From assembly GCA_900660155.1 (NCBI GenBank), contig CABFPE010000136.1:1236453-1300452 (forward strand): a stretch of DNA of 64,000 nucleotides, written 5' to 3'. A model generated the notes under the pieces. The model saw only the letters and a list, made by a program, of their open reading frames with translations. It did not search any database and had not been told where the DNA came from. Of this stretch, positions 48,251-60,683 are shown in pieces. The stretch's first letter is position 1, and the number at the start of each line of letters is the position of its first letter. This stretch comes from Hofstenia miamia (lineage: Eukaryota > Xenacoelomorpha > Acoela > Hofsteniidae). Position numbers and translations under genes: made by a program.

Positions 48251-50447
48251 TGTATATCCTTATATTCCAAAGCTTAAAACAATTTTTTGCAAATATTATT
48301 GAAAAAGAATTATATTTTAAAGTAGAAAATGTCAAACTTATTTGAGCGTTAACCAAACTGCACCTTCTGTGTTCCTAATATTTGTTTCTAGAATCGATTC
48401 ATGAATGTCAGAATATGTGACAAGCACTTTGCCTTTTTGGAAAGAAACAATACTATCTCTCACAAATTATTCATTTCGCCATTTGATCAGATGTTAAGTT
48501 GGAATTGACATAAATGGGAGCACGTGCATAGCATATAATGTCAGCAAAATGCCAATGCTTTCGAAATTCGACAAAATATCATGTTCAACTTATTTTGCAA
48601 CAGCATTCTATGTATTTGATGATAAATGGCATTATCAGTAGTCACTTTTAATGAGGCAACTTTTAAGTTGGTGCGATGAAAAATTTCGTACACTTGCGCT
48701 CCGAAGGTAAAATGCTGTATTAACTCATTTTTAATACTTGGTTGCGAAGTGAAATGAACCCAAATTTAATAGATTTTATATCTTCTAAAAATTTTTACAG
48801 CAAATGGGGGCAGGTTGGGGCAAATATTATGAAACTAATTTATAATGGTAATAAATTTCTGCACCTTTTATTCATTCTGGACTCCAATTGTAGGGAAGAG
48901 CACACCTGGGTTGAATATACCTACCCTACTGTGGGAAAATTACGCTTCGTAGTTGAGAATGCAAATTAGAGCAAGTGTATAACGTACTCTTAGGCAGTCA
49001 ACAATGAGGTACATTATAATTATTTAATGCTCTTAGAACTCAGCAATTTTTTAGGCGTACATTGAATTTCTTTAAGTTAGCCCTGCTATTCAAGACTTTG
49101 TCGTGTTGATCTAATAAATTTCCTCGAAGTCTTCGCTAACATTTATGATCAACTACCTTTTCATAAAGTGCTAGCAGATGGAATGTACGTAGGTATCTCA
49201 TAATATATCACAGTCCAGGTTTGTCCTGGCAAATTCATAGAAATACGCATTGCTCCTTATGTTGATAATCATTTTGAATTTGCGAGTTTAATAATTTTTC
49301 ATTTTTAAATTATATTATATTTATAGAATCACTTGCCAAAATCTGATTTTCAAGTAGCAAAGGCCTTTCAGGGTTAATGTATGGAAATCCAGTAGACCTG
49401 CACAAATAGCATTAACAATTTGTTTTATCACTGATTTTTGATATTTAATTTGTCTTTCTCAGTGCTATTCTGAAAACTTTAAATTTAATTTTTGCCTGAC
49501 TATTTCCTAAAAGTTTACATTCATGTAACTTAGTATTTAAATTGTAATAATTTTCCTGGTTATTTAATCATAATGTGCTCTCGTAAAAGCGGGTACTACA
49601 CTTTGGTTTACTTCTATACATTTCACCAATTAGAATATCGTTGCTCTGTAAAGTCTAAATGTAGAATCTATTAAAAATGTGATATGTGTGCACAAGGCAT
49701 TTACACTTTATAAAGAAAAATCAATCTAAAAAAATGGGTTTAAGTTCTTCTCAAAAGTATAAAGTCCAAAATTTTTGCATAACATGACGTTGTTTATCAG
49801 ATAATAGTATAGTGTGCTATTAACGGTTGACTGAAACTGTCGGTTTCTTTCCAATCAACTATTATATTAGATATAATTAGCACACATAATTCCTATGACC
49901 GTTCCGCTTCTCTTCGCTTGGCAGATTTTCATGTTGTTTTTAAAACAGACATATTTTCCAGAATAAATTGCGGTGAGGAATTTGAAAACGTGTTTCATTT
50001 GGATAATTGATTTGTTTGTTGTGGGATTTTAATTGAAAAACGCTGCTTTATTTAATTTCGCAAATTCAATGGAGTAATTAGATATCAATTGATTTAATTT
50101 AGGAAAACGGATAGTTAACCAGAGCCCAAGGCGTAATGCACAGCCTTCACTTCTAATGCATTTCTTATTCTACAATAGGAACTGAATTTTCTAAATGTAT
50201 TCAATTATTTGGAAATTATATGCAAATTTTATAATAGTTGTTCCTCATTTATACTGCAAGGTAGATCAAAATCCCCATTTTCGTTTTAGTCGAAATCAAG
50301 GTGGAAATCCCAGACCCTGTATAAGTCCAACTTAATTTCTATATGAGATTCATATTAACTCAGGATCTTCTTCCTTGTAAATAATAGGACAGGCATATGG
50401 CTTTTATATGGAAATAAATACACATTACGCCAGTGCTAAAAGTAGCT
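48249..50447. other. No gene seen
   Basis: AT-rich. An open frame at 48742-48969 is slightly GC-richer but unrecognised and lacks splice signals. Confidence 0.4.
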
Positions 50448-50455
50448 ATACCCAC

Positions 50456-51728
50456 AAGAGCTGGAAGTAGTCCAGCCCGGACCTCAGCTCGGTCCGGTCC
50501 ACAAAAATTGAGGACCTGTGGGTTCGAGATTTTCCTAACATTATATCTGAAGTAATACATCTTTCTTCTTTTTATTTCAATATAATGTATTTCTAAATTT
50601 TAAATGCGCAAAATATAATTTACTATAAAACCACTAAAATGATTCTACATATTAATTAATTATCAAAGCCAAGTCATTCAGTGCAGTTGGCCTAATCTAA
50701 TTCATTAACACCTTCCTGAAAAGCAGCTTGATTTGATCAGATTTAAATTTTTATTTAATCGATTGCTCACACTAGCTTATAAATTGCCTAATTAATTATA
50801 ATTTCATTACTGAATGCACACCCAGTATGAATAGTCAAACCAAATTCCAGAATTCTTTCTCGTATGAACACACAGCTGATTTTCAAAGTAGCAAGATTCT
50901 CCAAAGCATGTAAAGAATTAGCCTAGAATTTGCTGGTAATAGCAAAAGTTCCATTACAAACCACACTAAAACTGCTGGAAAAATGAATTGATATAGTTTG
51001 AGGCACGATTTCATTTGTCAGCAGGTGCTTTCTGAGAAAATTGTGTTAAAAAAGAGAAAATGCTACATTATCCCATTATTTGTTAGGAATCTATATTGGA
51101 GGCCATCGAGTCGAAAATTCAGCCCTCAAATTTGTCCAATAATATTTTGTGTTTTCATAGCTATTCGTTTATATATGCGGAAGAGATTGCCTGAAAATCT
51201 TATGTTCAATCTAGGCATATATTATTAAACTACTTGAGGCCTGAATGTTCACCTGAATGCTCTTATAAATAGATCGACTTTCGTAGTGCTTTTAAATTAC
51301 TAAGAAACTTTAAAGTACGCATAAATCCATTTTATGGGCTAGAACAATATCTATGTCTCAATTCATAGTGTTGATCTGAACTCATATACATTATTAATTA
51401 CTCTTCTGTAAAAATCATATTTTTTGCTGAGTGGCATAATTGACTAAATAAATTACCACTAATGGAGTTATATGTTATGTTTTTAATATTTAAGAGTTCT
51501 AAGGAAATCAGAAGCTCGTAAAGGTAAAATTTTTCTATTTTTGGTAATTTAGCGCCTTCTTTGTTTAATAGCAACAATAGAAATTTTGAAATCATAACTA
51601 TGATATTGATTGTAGTATCGTCTTAGAAAGAACGTGTACGAAAAATGGTCAAATAGTAAACGGGCCGTTCCGGTGCGATCCTAATTTATTCGGTCCAGTC
51701 CGGGAAAAGCGGAACACCTTCAGCTCTG
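50456..51728. mobile_element. hAT transposon remnant 3 (1273 bp)
   Basis: The left terminus AAGAGCTGGAAGTAGTCC aligns with the inverted right terminus CAGAGCTGAAGGTGTTCC, and both continue into CGGAC-rich sequence (GGTCCGGTCC on the left, CGGTCCAGTCCGGG on the right). Flanking 8-mers ATACCCAC (50448-50455) and AGATCCAC (51729-51736) agree at 6 of 8 positions. No transposase could be recognised inside, so this is a non-autonomous or heavily decayed copy. Confidence 0.65.
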
Positions 51729-51736
51729 AGATCCAC

Positions 51737-53678
51737 AGTCAAAGATTTTTACATATTTCCATGACATCACACCCTACCAAATACAAAATATGAACTAAAA
51801 ATTCAATGCGATCAATTGATGTAGACCAGTTGGTTGACAATGTAATTATATTTTGGGACAAAAATATCATCGCTTCTGTCATTGTAAGTTTAATACAATT
51901 CGCCAAGTGGTGGATACACTCAGTGGCAGATCCAGAGAGGGTATCTCGGGATGGTTCCCTTCCCATTAGGGTTCGTAAAAGATCCACGTTCTTTGGTGAA
52001 AACTCAGCAGTGTCAGTTGACAAACCTAGGCCACGAAAGGTGGATCAGATTCAGTTTTTCTTCTGTACTAGAAATGACCAACACATATGTAAAAATATTA
52101 ACGAACTTTCTTTCTTCTGTTATCAAATTATTTTTCAATCAAATATATTCAAAAGTTACTCATACTTTCTTAGAAACAAATAGCATTTGATCATCATAAG
52201 AGCCTTCCATATGTTATGATGAAAAAGTCCTATAAAAATATTGTAAGAATTAAGGCAAATATTTATTAACCAAATCAAGCTTAAAAAATTCATGTTATTA
52301 TATAAAACAATGAAGCTCACAGTAAATTTACTATATATCATAATTAATTCAGTAATTCTTAATGATTACCTTTTTAAACCCAGACTGCGCTCTTAGCTGT
52401 TATCTATATTTGCATAAAATTTTCTTATCGTCACATATACATCAAATATATGTATAAGCCAATTAAAATATGCGTTTTTCTGCACAGATATGGTCTAATA
52501 AAGCAAAATTCAACAGTTGTTGGTTTTCTATTCTTTCACATTTAAGGCTCCTCGCCACTGAAAAATGGAAATTTATTATCTCTGATGTCAGTAAGGTGCA
52601 TTTACTACAATCATGTAGCGCAAGAGCTGTTGCTTTATATATATATATATATATAATTTGCAAAAAATTGAGGTGCTTCTCACACTTGTCCTTCATTTTT
52701 CAACAAACTTCATCAAATTTTTACTTCACAGAATTTAAACTTATGAAATAGTAGAGAAAATCTATTGAATATACATTTCAATGTTGATAAATACAAAGTG
52801 AATAGAAGATTTTTAGAAATTCATTTTTTTTTAAAAAATGAAAACATTTAAAAATGAAACCAATATTTTTTTAATTTGGCATAGGGTCTTTTTATCAAAA
52901 TGCTTATAACATCTAAACAAAAATGTTTACAGTGAGTTCCTTTATACATTTCATGTATGAAGAGCTGTTTATTATATAATGTAAAAAATTCTGTAAATAT
53001 TAAATATTTTGCTAAAATTCTTGAAACCACCCCGGATTATTCGAACATAGTCAAGTTTTTAACTTGATTGTGAAATTTTAATTTGCTAACTTTCTTTCGG
53101 TAAAAAATCGTTTTGTTTTTATTACAATTCATTATATTTATACCCCTTTTAAGATCTCCACAAGGATTACGGAAAATACAAAACATCTGCAAAAATCTAT
53201 TCGTATTTAGGCGCCTACCCTAACCTATCATTGCTTCCATTGAAAACAAAGGTTTTCGAAAAGGAATTTAATAGCTTTTGTAACAAAATCAAACGCAGAA
53301 TTGAGTTTTTATGCGTTCCTAAAATTCATTTGCTGGTTTTAACTGACCGTCCGTCCTGTCATGTGATGTTCTATTTAAAACAGATCTAGATACGGGTGAA
53401 CCCCATCTGACGCATATGCTGATCTTAGAAATTGATTTAATCCAATGTTCTAGATTTGTGATGCAAATTCAAATATTGGTAAGTAAAGCTTTTTATCATT
53501 TCCTTCTAAACCTATTTATAATTATATAAATGGGTTGGATCAATGTCCGAATGCAATGCGTACTTGTAGAAATGGTATATGTTGATTAAGCATAAAAATA
53601 TTTACTTTTAGAACAAATTTATATTTATTTATAAATTCACTTTATTTGTGCTTCTTTTCATACGTACCTCTATAGCGT

Positions 53679-53680
<2 letters not shown>
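51737..53680. other. No gene; one hAT-like terminus
   Basis: AT-rich. At 51921 CAGTGGCAGATCCAGAGAGG resembles common hAT ends, with a possible inverted CAGTGGC at 52554-52560, but flanks do not match. A short (TA)n tract lies at 52635-52655. Confidence 0.4.

Positions 53681-53681
<1 letters not shown>

Positions 53682-53740
<59 letters not shown>
53682..53740 (+). repeat. (TA)n microsatellite ending in assembly gap
   Basis: About 29 TA units running straight into 37 undetermined bases. Confidence 0.95.
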
Positions 53741-53777
53741 NNNNNNNNNNNNNNNNNNNNNNNNNNNNNNNNNNNNN
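53741..53777. other. Assembly gap (37 N)
   Basis: Run of undetermined bases. Its position at the end of a TA microsatellite suggests failure to sequence through the repeat. Confidence 1.
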
Positions 53778-54180
53778 TGGGTCATGATGAAAAAAAATTT
53801 GTATTGGGGTCATGTTTTCCCAAAGGGGCACCAAAAACCCGTCAAAACTTTTTGTTTTTGGTTTGGGTTTAAATCGACATGTTTTTGAAAAAAATTTAAA
53901 ATACTTTTGGTTTTTTACAAAATTAAAAGTTTTTATGCTTTTGCGGTTTTTTTATTTCAAAAATGGTTTTCTGGGAAATTTAGTTTTCCTTAAAATTGGG
54001 AGAGAGAAAGAGGGGGGGTTAAAAAATATTTTCTTTTGTGGGTGAAAATCATCTAAGGGAAAATGAAACCTTTCCCCCCTGTATATTCCCTTTTTGCTGG
54101 TTTGGTTTGGTTTACTCTGTTTAAATAGCGGGCAGGAAAATATTTTTTTGAAGAACTTCTTTCCCCCCAGGACTATTACC
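53778..54180. other. Probable low-quality sequence after the gap
   Basis: The 400 bases after the gap differ in texture from everything else: abundant over-long homopolymers (AAAAAAA, GGGGGGG, TTTTTTT, CCCCCC) and doubled bases. This pattern is typical of the noisy end of a sequencing read. Open frames across this stretch should not be trusted. Confidence 0.7.
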
Positions 54181-54948
54181 TGTCTTTAAGAAATAAGAAC
54201 TTGTCTTGGACTCGAAAGTTTTAAGCTGTGCCAACGCTTTATTAAAATTAGAGCAACATATACAAACAATGAGCAAAGACATTGTTTACTCACTAAGACA
54301 TTAGCTGGACATTACAAAATTTATTACACGGCTCAAGACCTGAGGAACCAGGACAAAATATTTGATAATTGAAGGGCAGCAAAACTCTAAAATAGGATCT
54401 GTAAGCCTTTCTCAAAATCAGTTAAAAAATAAATGATCATTTAGTGATTTTTTCAAAATTACTGTAATAAATATATTGAATATTGCTAATATACGTATTA
54501 CTGCAAAATTAAGAATTATTCCTCAAAACAATCCAATAAACCTGTGATTCGAATTGTATCGAAAATTAATGAGATTTCTTGGATGAAAACTAATATCCCA
54601 TAAAGATGTGTTTATTTTTTTCTATAATTTCGCCCAGAGACAAACAAACTCCATTAATGCTCTTAACAAGGAAAACGTATGGAAGAAAGTTCTTTTAAAC
54701 ACTAATTACCCAATAATTATTCAGCTATTGAAAGTAAAAGTTAGTTGTTGAAGGTATTTCGTTACCAGATTGTCCATTAATTTCCCATTAAATAGATTAT
54801 CATTATATCGCTTTCCTTTCCCACATAATTTCTTTTATGCTGTCCTTGAGTCGATATTAAAAGTTCTCTTTATTCTTTTATTAGTAATGCATTAGAGATT
54901 AAAGCTATAAGTGAAGAGTTACATCAAGTCAAGTCTGCTAATATTAAC
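54181..54948. other. No gene seen
   Basis: AT-rich, normal texture again; nothing recognisable. Confidence 0.4.
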
Positions 54949-54952
54949 AATA

Positions 54953-54998
<46 letters not shown>
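54949..54998 (+). repeat. (AAT)n microsatellite, retrotransposon tail
   Basis: About 16 AAT units, read as the 3' tail of the minus-strand retrotransposon fragment. Confidence 0.9.
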
Positions 54999-55557
54999 GA
55001 ATCAAAGCAAATTTATTGCTCAATGTATACAAAATTCTACAAACTAACACATGCAAAAGAAAAATAAAATATAAGCAAATAAATTACTACAAATTAATAT
55101 GTACGATATATAATAATATAATCAATGTTTGTGTGAATGTTTGTGTAGGTGCTTCAATGTTGGATGTATGTTTCGAATGCATGAAGTGTATTACCGTCCC
55201 CTAATGTATATTGTTTTATTAGAAGAGACTGCTTTAATTTTTTTCTAAATTTTTTATAGTTTTTTTCTATTCGCGTTTCATAATCTAAATTATCCCACAA
55301 TTTAATTGATATGTGATGAAAGCCATTAAAATTTTTATCTAACCACAGAAATTTTTGCGATCGCTCATTTAATTTAATATAGTCATTAAGGAAAAGGAGA
55401 GATGTTTTTAGAGATTTGAATTTAAATAAGATAGTTAGCATATGCATATGAATTTGATAGAACGGAGATAATATTTTATATTTATTAGGATATACTGATG
55501 CTTCGTCATGCTTTTGTGCAAAGTTTAGAGTTTTTATACAAAGTTTAGAGTTTTTAA
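54949..55557 (-). pseudogene. Non-LTR retrotransposon 3' end with (ATT)n tail
   Basis: The minus-strand frame from about 55555 to 55154 encodes about 130 residues ending in HISIKLWDNLDYETRIEKNY and KKFRKKLKQSLL, the LWxxLxxxxR...FKKKLK tail of CR1/L2-type proteins. After the stop comes a roughly 150-bp 3' region, AATAAATTTGCTTTGATTC, and then a (TTA)n tail (54998-54949). This order of protein end, short 3' region and simple-repeat tail fits a 5'-truncated insertion. The upstream side is another (ATT)n tract, so the piece lies between two microsatellites. Confidence 0.75.

Positions 55558-55610
<53 letters not shown>
55558..55610 (+). repeat. (AAT)n microsatellite
   Basis: About 17 AAT units between the retrotransposon fragment and the structured repeat. 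Confidence 0.95.
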
Positions 55611-55611
<1 letters not shown>

Positions 55612-55675
55612 CAGTTTCTTGGGAACTGGTTAGTTCCCCGAGCTGAGAGGATACCAGCATGAAGCTGTGCGAAGT
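55609..55675 (+). repeat. Structured repeat between AAT tracts, copy A
   Basis: A 65-bp GC-richer unit set between two (AAT)n tracts. AACCAGTT (55609-55616) pairs perfectly with AACTGGTT (55624-55631), and the overlapping GGGAACT (55621-55627) pairs perfectly with AGTTCCC (55632-55638), so two hairpins compete or form a pseudoknot through GGG and CCC. The 3' part matches 32791-32830 with a paired change in its AGCT/AGCT stem. I do not recognise a known RNA family or SINE. Confidence 0.55.
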
Positions 55676-55700
55676 AAATAATAATAATAATAATAATAAT
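55676..55700 (+). repeat. (AAT)n microsatellite
   Basis: About eight AAT units following the structured repeat. Confidence 0.95.
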
Positions 55701-56399
55701 GGACATAGCTAGCGCTTTGTTCAAATTTTAGACTTTGTAGAATCTGATTTTTATAGTGCGTTGTTGACTCCATTTAATCAAAATATTATCTTTGGGATTT
55801 TCTTAATGTGACACACTTCTTAGGTATTGCACAAATTGTCAGAAGACTTTTAGTGAAAGTATAAACATTATTATTCGAATAGTTAAGGCTGAAAGTTATT
55901 TTCTAACATCTCTCTGGAATGAAGTCAAATTAAAATTTATAAAAACCGGAACAGGTCACACTGAAATTTACTAGAATTTACTGATTTAACCTTTCTAGAT
56001 AGAAATTTTGAACTAATCTAATTAAAAGTTCTTCGAAGTTTACCAGTATATCCTCACTAGTCACTGCCCTACTTGTGCATTTTTATCATATATTTGAGGC
56101 TCTAAAAATCGGTTAACCACATTTTTAGTGCACACTTAATTTGATAATTACATGTATATGTCTTTCAAATATTTTCTAGGTGTAACTTTTGATTTAAAAA
56201 CTAATAAAAGCACTCCAAAATTTATATCAGCAAAAATTAATGAGCAGTTCCAGTTCTTTATTACTCATTATTTTTCAAACATAACTTCACATAAATTTTC
56301 CCCAAACACTGAGAATCGAAACGAAAATTTCAATAACAAAATAAAATACCATTTTTGCCCACAACAAATATATGAATAGAAAAGGTTTACAGAATAAAA
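55701..56399. other. No gene seen
   Basis: AT-rich with nothing recognisable. Confidence 0.4.
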
Positions 56400-58560
56400 A
56401 TAAATAATTTTTTTTTTAAATCGTCTTAATCAAAATTGGCGTGATTTATACTTCAGTTGAATTAGGTTATATGGATTTTGGGTAAAATTGAATGATCGAA
56501 TCTTGAGGTTGAAAAATTCTGTTAAATTCTTGGATAAATGGTAGTTTATTAACGAAGCAATTCTTAAAGATGGAGCACTTGAGTTTAGGTAATTTAAATT
56601 TTCGATTGGTTCTTAGCTTCCATATTTGATTAAATGGCATGAATCAATGATATAATAGAATCGATGATTGTGGCAGTATTGATGTTAGTAAACTCAACTT
56701 CTTTTTTTAATATGCGTTAATAAATCTATTTTGTAAAGCAGTATTTTTGTCTGTAACATCACTGAATTTTATTCAATGAGGTTATATGCGAACCATGTCC
56801 TGACAATCCATATTTTATTTTACTTAGTATTACTAAAGAAAATATTTCATCGATTTCATTCTCTTCATAGTTTGACATTTTGAGAATCTTAATGATATAC
56901 AATAGTATATCATTAGCTGTTGTTAAAGATGAATTTTTTGACAATTGTATAATATTCGCTTTCTTATAGCATTCTGGAAATTTTCCATTCTTCAGCAATA
57001 ATGACCATACACAGTAAACCTTTATCCAAATTAAAGTTGTTTACATGACGGTATTTCTTTCAAAATTTGTTAGCTCCATCTTTGTTATTTGCTTAATTTT
57101 AAAACCCATTGAGGAACTTTTGAAATTATTTCTTGTCGTTCTCTTTACCTTCAATAATAACTTTTCCGGATTTTATAATAACAAGGTCATTGTTATTTAA
57201 TTGTGAACGTAGTGCATTTTCGAATTTTCTTGTTTGATTTTTATTTACAGGATTTTTAAATAGATTAATATGTCTCTTCATCTTTCTTGAGGTTTTCACA
57301 ATATTTCTATATTGTTTAGTACTAGAATCCAAACGTGTTTTGATCAAAACTTGTAAAAGGCCTTCTTTCCATTTCAAGCCATTTATAAATGAGATTTGAT
57401 TTAACGCTTAAAATTGAATCTCTAATTATGTTCATAGTTATTGTTGACATTTTCTTCTTTGAACTATGAAGGTGAATTTATTGTGTCCAATATATCAAGA
57501 ATAGATTTGAATAATGAAACTTGATCTATAAATGACAAGTTTAATTGTCTTTGCAAAATGATAAGAATAAAAAACATTAAATGAATTTAATTCATGAATA
57601 CATTTTTGAATCATACATAACAATTGCTACTAAATAAAATTAGGCGGAGCCTAGATATTATGTGGTAAACTTATTTGAGAAATAGAATCATGTTGTTCAA
57701 TAAAACAAGTGATTTAAGTGCCTAGTTAGTAATTTTTCCAAGTGATGAACATTTTTGAAGTGTGAAACTTTGAAAATGAAATACGCAGTAATTTAGTTGA
57801 CTAGAACAAATGAATGAGTTAATTACTCTTAGAAAGTTGTACAAATATTTAACTCCAAATACTAGCTTTTTTTAATGTTTGGGTGGAAAAATGATTTAGT
57901 TTTTTATCATTTTCTGTTAGTATACCAAGTCAATTTACACAAGTGCTTTGAGTAATTTCTTATCAAAAAATTAATTTTAATATTTTCAATGAACTTCCTT
58001 TGTTCTTTAGATGAAAAAATTGAAATTGAATTTTGTAAGAATTCATTTTTAATTTATTATCACTGAAATAAGATTTTTAATATCGTTTGTCAAATGCAGG
58101 GTGTGTTTAAAAGGATTTTTCGCTGTTCGTATGTATCATCTACGCATTGATAAATTATTCTATTCGACAAAAAGTTTGAAATGTCATTTATATATTATGA
58201 ATTATAATAGTATTTTCTGAAAAAATATGATGGATTTTTAATCCTTGCTGTGATTTTTTATAAAAACTCATAATAAAATGTATTGCATTCCTTAATTACT
58301 TAGATTAATTAAGATAGCCACTTTGAACAAACTTGTATTTAAAATTAGATTGAGCTTTTCTGTGAATGATAATAGCATCAGATGCACTAGGTTTAGGTCG
58401 AAATCCAAATTCCTTATTTTATAAAATTGTATTGTCATTAATTACCTTGTAAATTTGTGCAGCTAAAATTTTTCAAATATTTTTGAGAAAGGTTGTGTTA
58501 CGCTATTTTGTGGGTTATGAATAGGATCTAACAGGATTCCTTTTTTATACTCTATAACAC
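56400..58560 (-). pseudogene. Fragmented non-LTR retrotransposon
   Basis: Minus-strand pieces in the expected order for a decayed element. At 58560-58340, SKIFEKF, ILYK and, in shifted frame, FGFRPKPSASDAIIIHRKAQ match the first reverse transcriptase motifs. At 57377-57126 an 83-codon basic frame could be linker. At 56998-56759 KNGKFPECYKKANIIQLSKN (the entry to reverse transcriptase) is followed after a short stretch by VILSKIKYGLSGHGS and LNKIQ, normally found after it, which implies that most of the polymerase was deleted in this part. Traces such as FIQEFNRIFQPQDS continue to about 56400. These may be two overlapping insertions. Not functional. Confidence 0.55.
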
Positions 58561-59552
58561 CCTATTATCATATTTAACTTTTTTAATGGTAATATTTAGA
58601 CCTTAAATTTTCCAATGAGATTATTGAGAAAACTTCATTTTTGGTTAGATCGTTTACTTTAGATTTGTAACTGGATTCGCGGGTCCTTTTGATAAATTGA
58701 TTATTTTTCCTATTAAACAGTGGGTTAAATGCAACTGCTTTGTCTCATGACAACTGATGCATAGCTAAACATTGAATTTTTCCATTACTATTTAAGTGTG
58801 AAAACACTTATTCACGTGTTTTGTTTGATTAGATGACATGTTGTCGATTTAAAACCTAATCTCCATTGAATTGAAATTAATCTTGAACACTAACTTGCAC
58901 TGAAAAAACACATTTTTTCAGATTGGAGTCTGCTCATTAAAAGTTTTTGTCATGATAAAAGATTGATATCTCTTTGCTAGTTTCATAAATGATCAGGGGT
59001 CGATCTGGATATATTTGTTTTCTTACTATATTATATTCTACCATTTTATTAAATTCATTTTGTTAGTTTTAGTTTTTGAAATAATCGTTGGGTTTAAGTC
59101 TTAGAGGATTTGATTTCACAGGTTCAAATAATGTATTTTTATTAATTGTCTGGTCACGGAATTGGTTAATTACCTGTCGTTATTTCAGTCGTAATAAGTT
59201 TGTGACAGTAGGTACGACCAGTGGCGTACACAAGGGGGAAATGATTGGTTAAATTAATAAATTTTCAGCAAAAATTAACAAAATTAAACATTTAGTGTTG
59301 AAATGCATTTTTAGGGCCGATTTCTTCAATATTTGAATGTGTATCAATATTTTTTAAATTTTAGCTGACGTTTTTAAATTAAACCTTGGTAATTTTTGTT
59401 TTATACTCATGCTTCCTAATGTAAACGAAAAGATTGTGATCACTAAGCGATTCAGACATGACGTTATATATTTATTACAGCCAAATGATAAAAATATTCT
59501 GTTGAATTAGAAAACCTAGTCGGACTGGTTTGTCATTAATCCTATTTTTCAC
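58561..59552. other. No gene; isolated hAT-like end
   Basis: AT-rich. At 59219 CAGTGGCGTACACAAGGGGG is a typical hAT-type terminus, but I found no partner end. Confidence 0.4.
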
Positions 59553-60093
59553 AAAGGTTGGGGGGGTAAATTTACCCCAGGCGAAGTTTTATTCATAACT
59601 TTTTTAAATCAAAGTTGAAACGTTGGCTGAACTTTTCACCACATTACATTTAGTTTTAAACATTCTGTGAACATTTTAGGCTGAAAGCGTTTTTTGTCAG
59701 GGAATTATGACTATTTTGTCAACGGCGATTGACATTTATTTTAATATAGAAATATATAAATGACTAGACAAAAACAAAAAAATCCTGACATCAGCATTAA
59801 TAACTACAAATTAATATGCCTTAAGTTATTACTAGGCCTTAAATGTTGTGTTTTGAATAGAAAATTTTTAAAAGTTGACCAAAAATATTAACTATTTTTG
59901 ACATAAGACACATCTTCGCATTTTTACTATTTTTTTGCAAAAAATGCTGACGTCAGCAAAAATTTCTCGTTCAAAAATTTATTTTTGGAATTTTTTCAAA
60001 CCTTTTATCCCATATTACCTTTGCACCAAACTTCATGACAATAGCATTCATATATCGAAAATATAACTGGGGGTATTTTTACCACCCCCCTTT
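59553..60093. mobile_element. Possible foldback MITE with G/C-run termini (541 bp)
   Basis: The left edge AAAGGTTGGGGGGGTAAAT and then TTACCCCAG is mirrored by the right edge CTGGGGGTATTTTTACC and CCCCCCTTT. The termini are inverted with about 80% agreement over 27 bases. The target duplication is unclear. Interior AT-rich, non-coding, with two TGACGTCAGC-like words (about 59787 and 59948). Confidence 0.5.
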
Positions 60094-60683
60094 GAAACCA
60101 AGCTACATAGAAAATGTAGTGGGGATTAGGGTTAACAAATATTGCAAATAGGATCAATTCGTTTTGATTAAGAATATTCTCCTAGAATCTCTAGAATGCT
60201 AATAAATTTATTTTAAACACTTGCATATTCATTTTCCTCAATTTTGAGGTTACAAAATTCAGAGATATAATTTTCATTTCGAATATAGCAGCTGTTTGTG
60301 AGCTTGCTGATATAGGAATTTGAAAAGGATTCTAATCAATTTTCATTCTTTCAGATATTTCATTTTTCAATTCTAAACCTTCACTGCTTTTTGATTTTAA
60401 AAAAGTAGGAGTTACGATCATTATACCAGATCTACTTTTAAAATGAATCAAGAATCAAGATTGTACACATTTATATCAAACTGGCCTTATATTAAAATAA
60501 CAATGATAACTATATAATATAATTTATATTATAGCACGAAACTGCACCTGCACAAGTTCATCATTGGACTTTGACGAAAATGACTTGGGCTTGATTTGGG
60601 TGAAGGAATTGACAATAACGGGTTGAGATTATGACATTCTCATAGGACTAAGTATTGTAGTGATTTAGATGATTCCATGCAAC
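60094..60683. other. No gene seen
   Basis: AT-rich; GATTAGGGTTAAC at about 60125 is telomere-like but single. Confidence 0.4.

Noticed and set aside
51921-52560. hAT element from CAGTGGC to inverted CAGTGGC
   Set aside because: Only seven bases match and the flanking 8-mers (GATACACT and AAAAATGG) differ completely.
53648-53872. Open frame across the N gap
   Set aside because: It reads TA repeat, undetermined bases and low-quality sequence; not a gene.
55562-55660. Poly-tyrosine N-terminus of the LINE frame
   Set aside because: It is the ATT microsatellite read in frame; the true LINE part begins after it.
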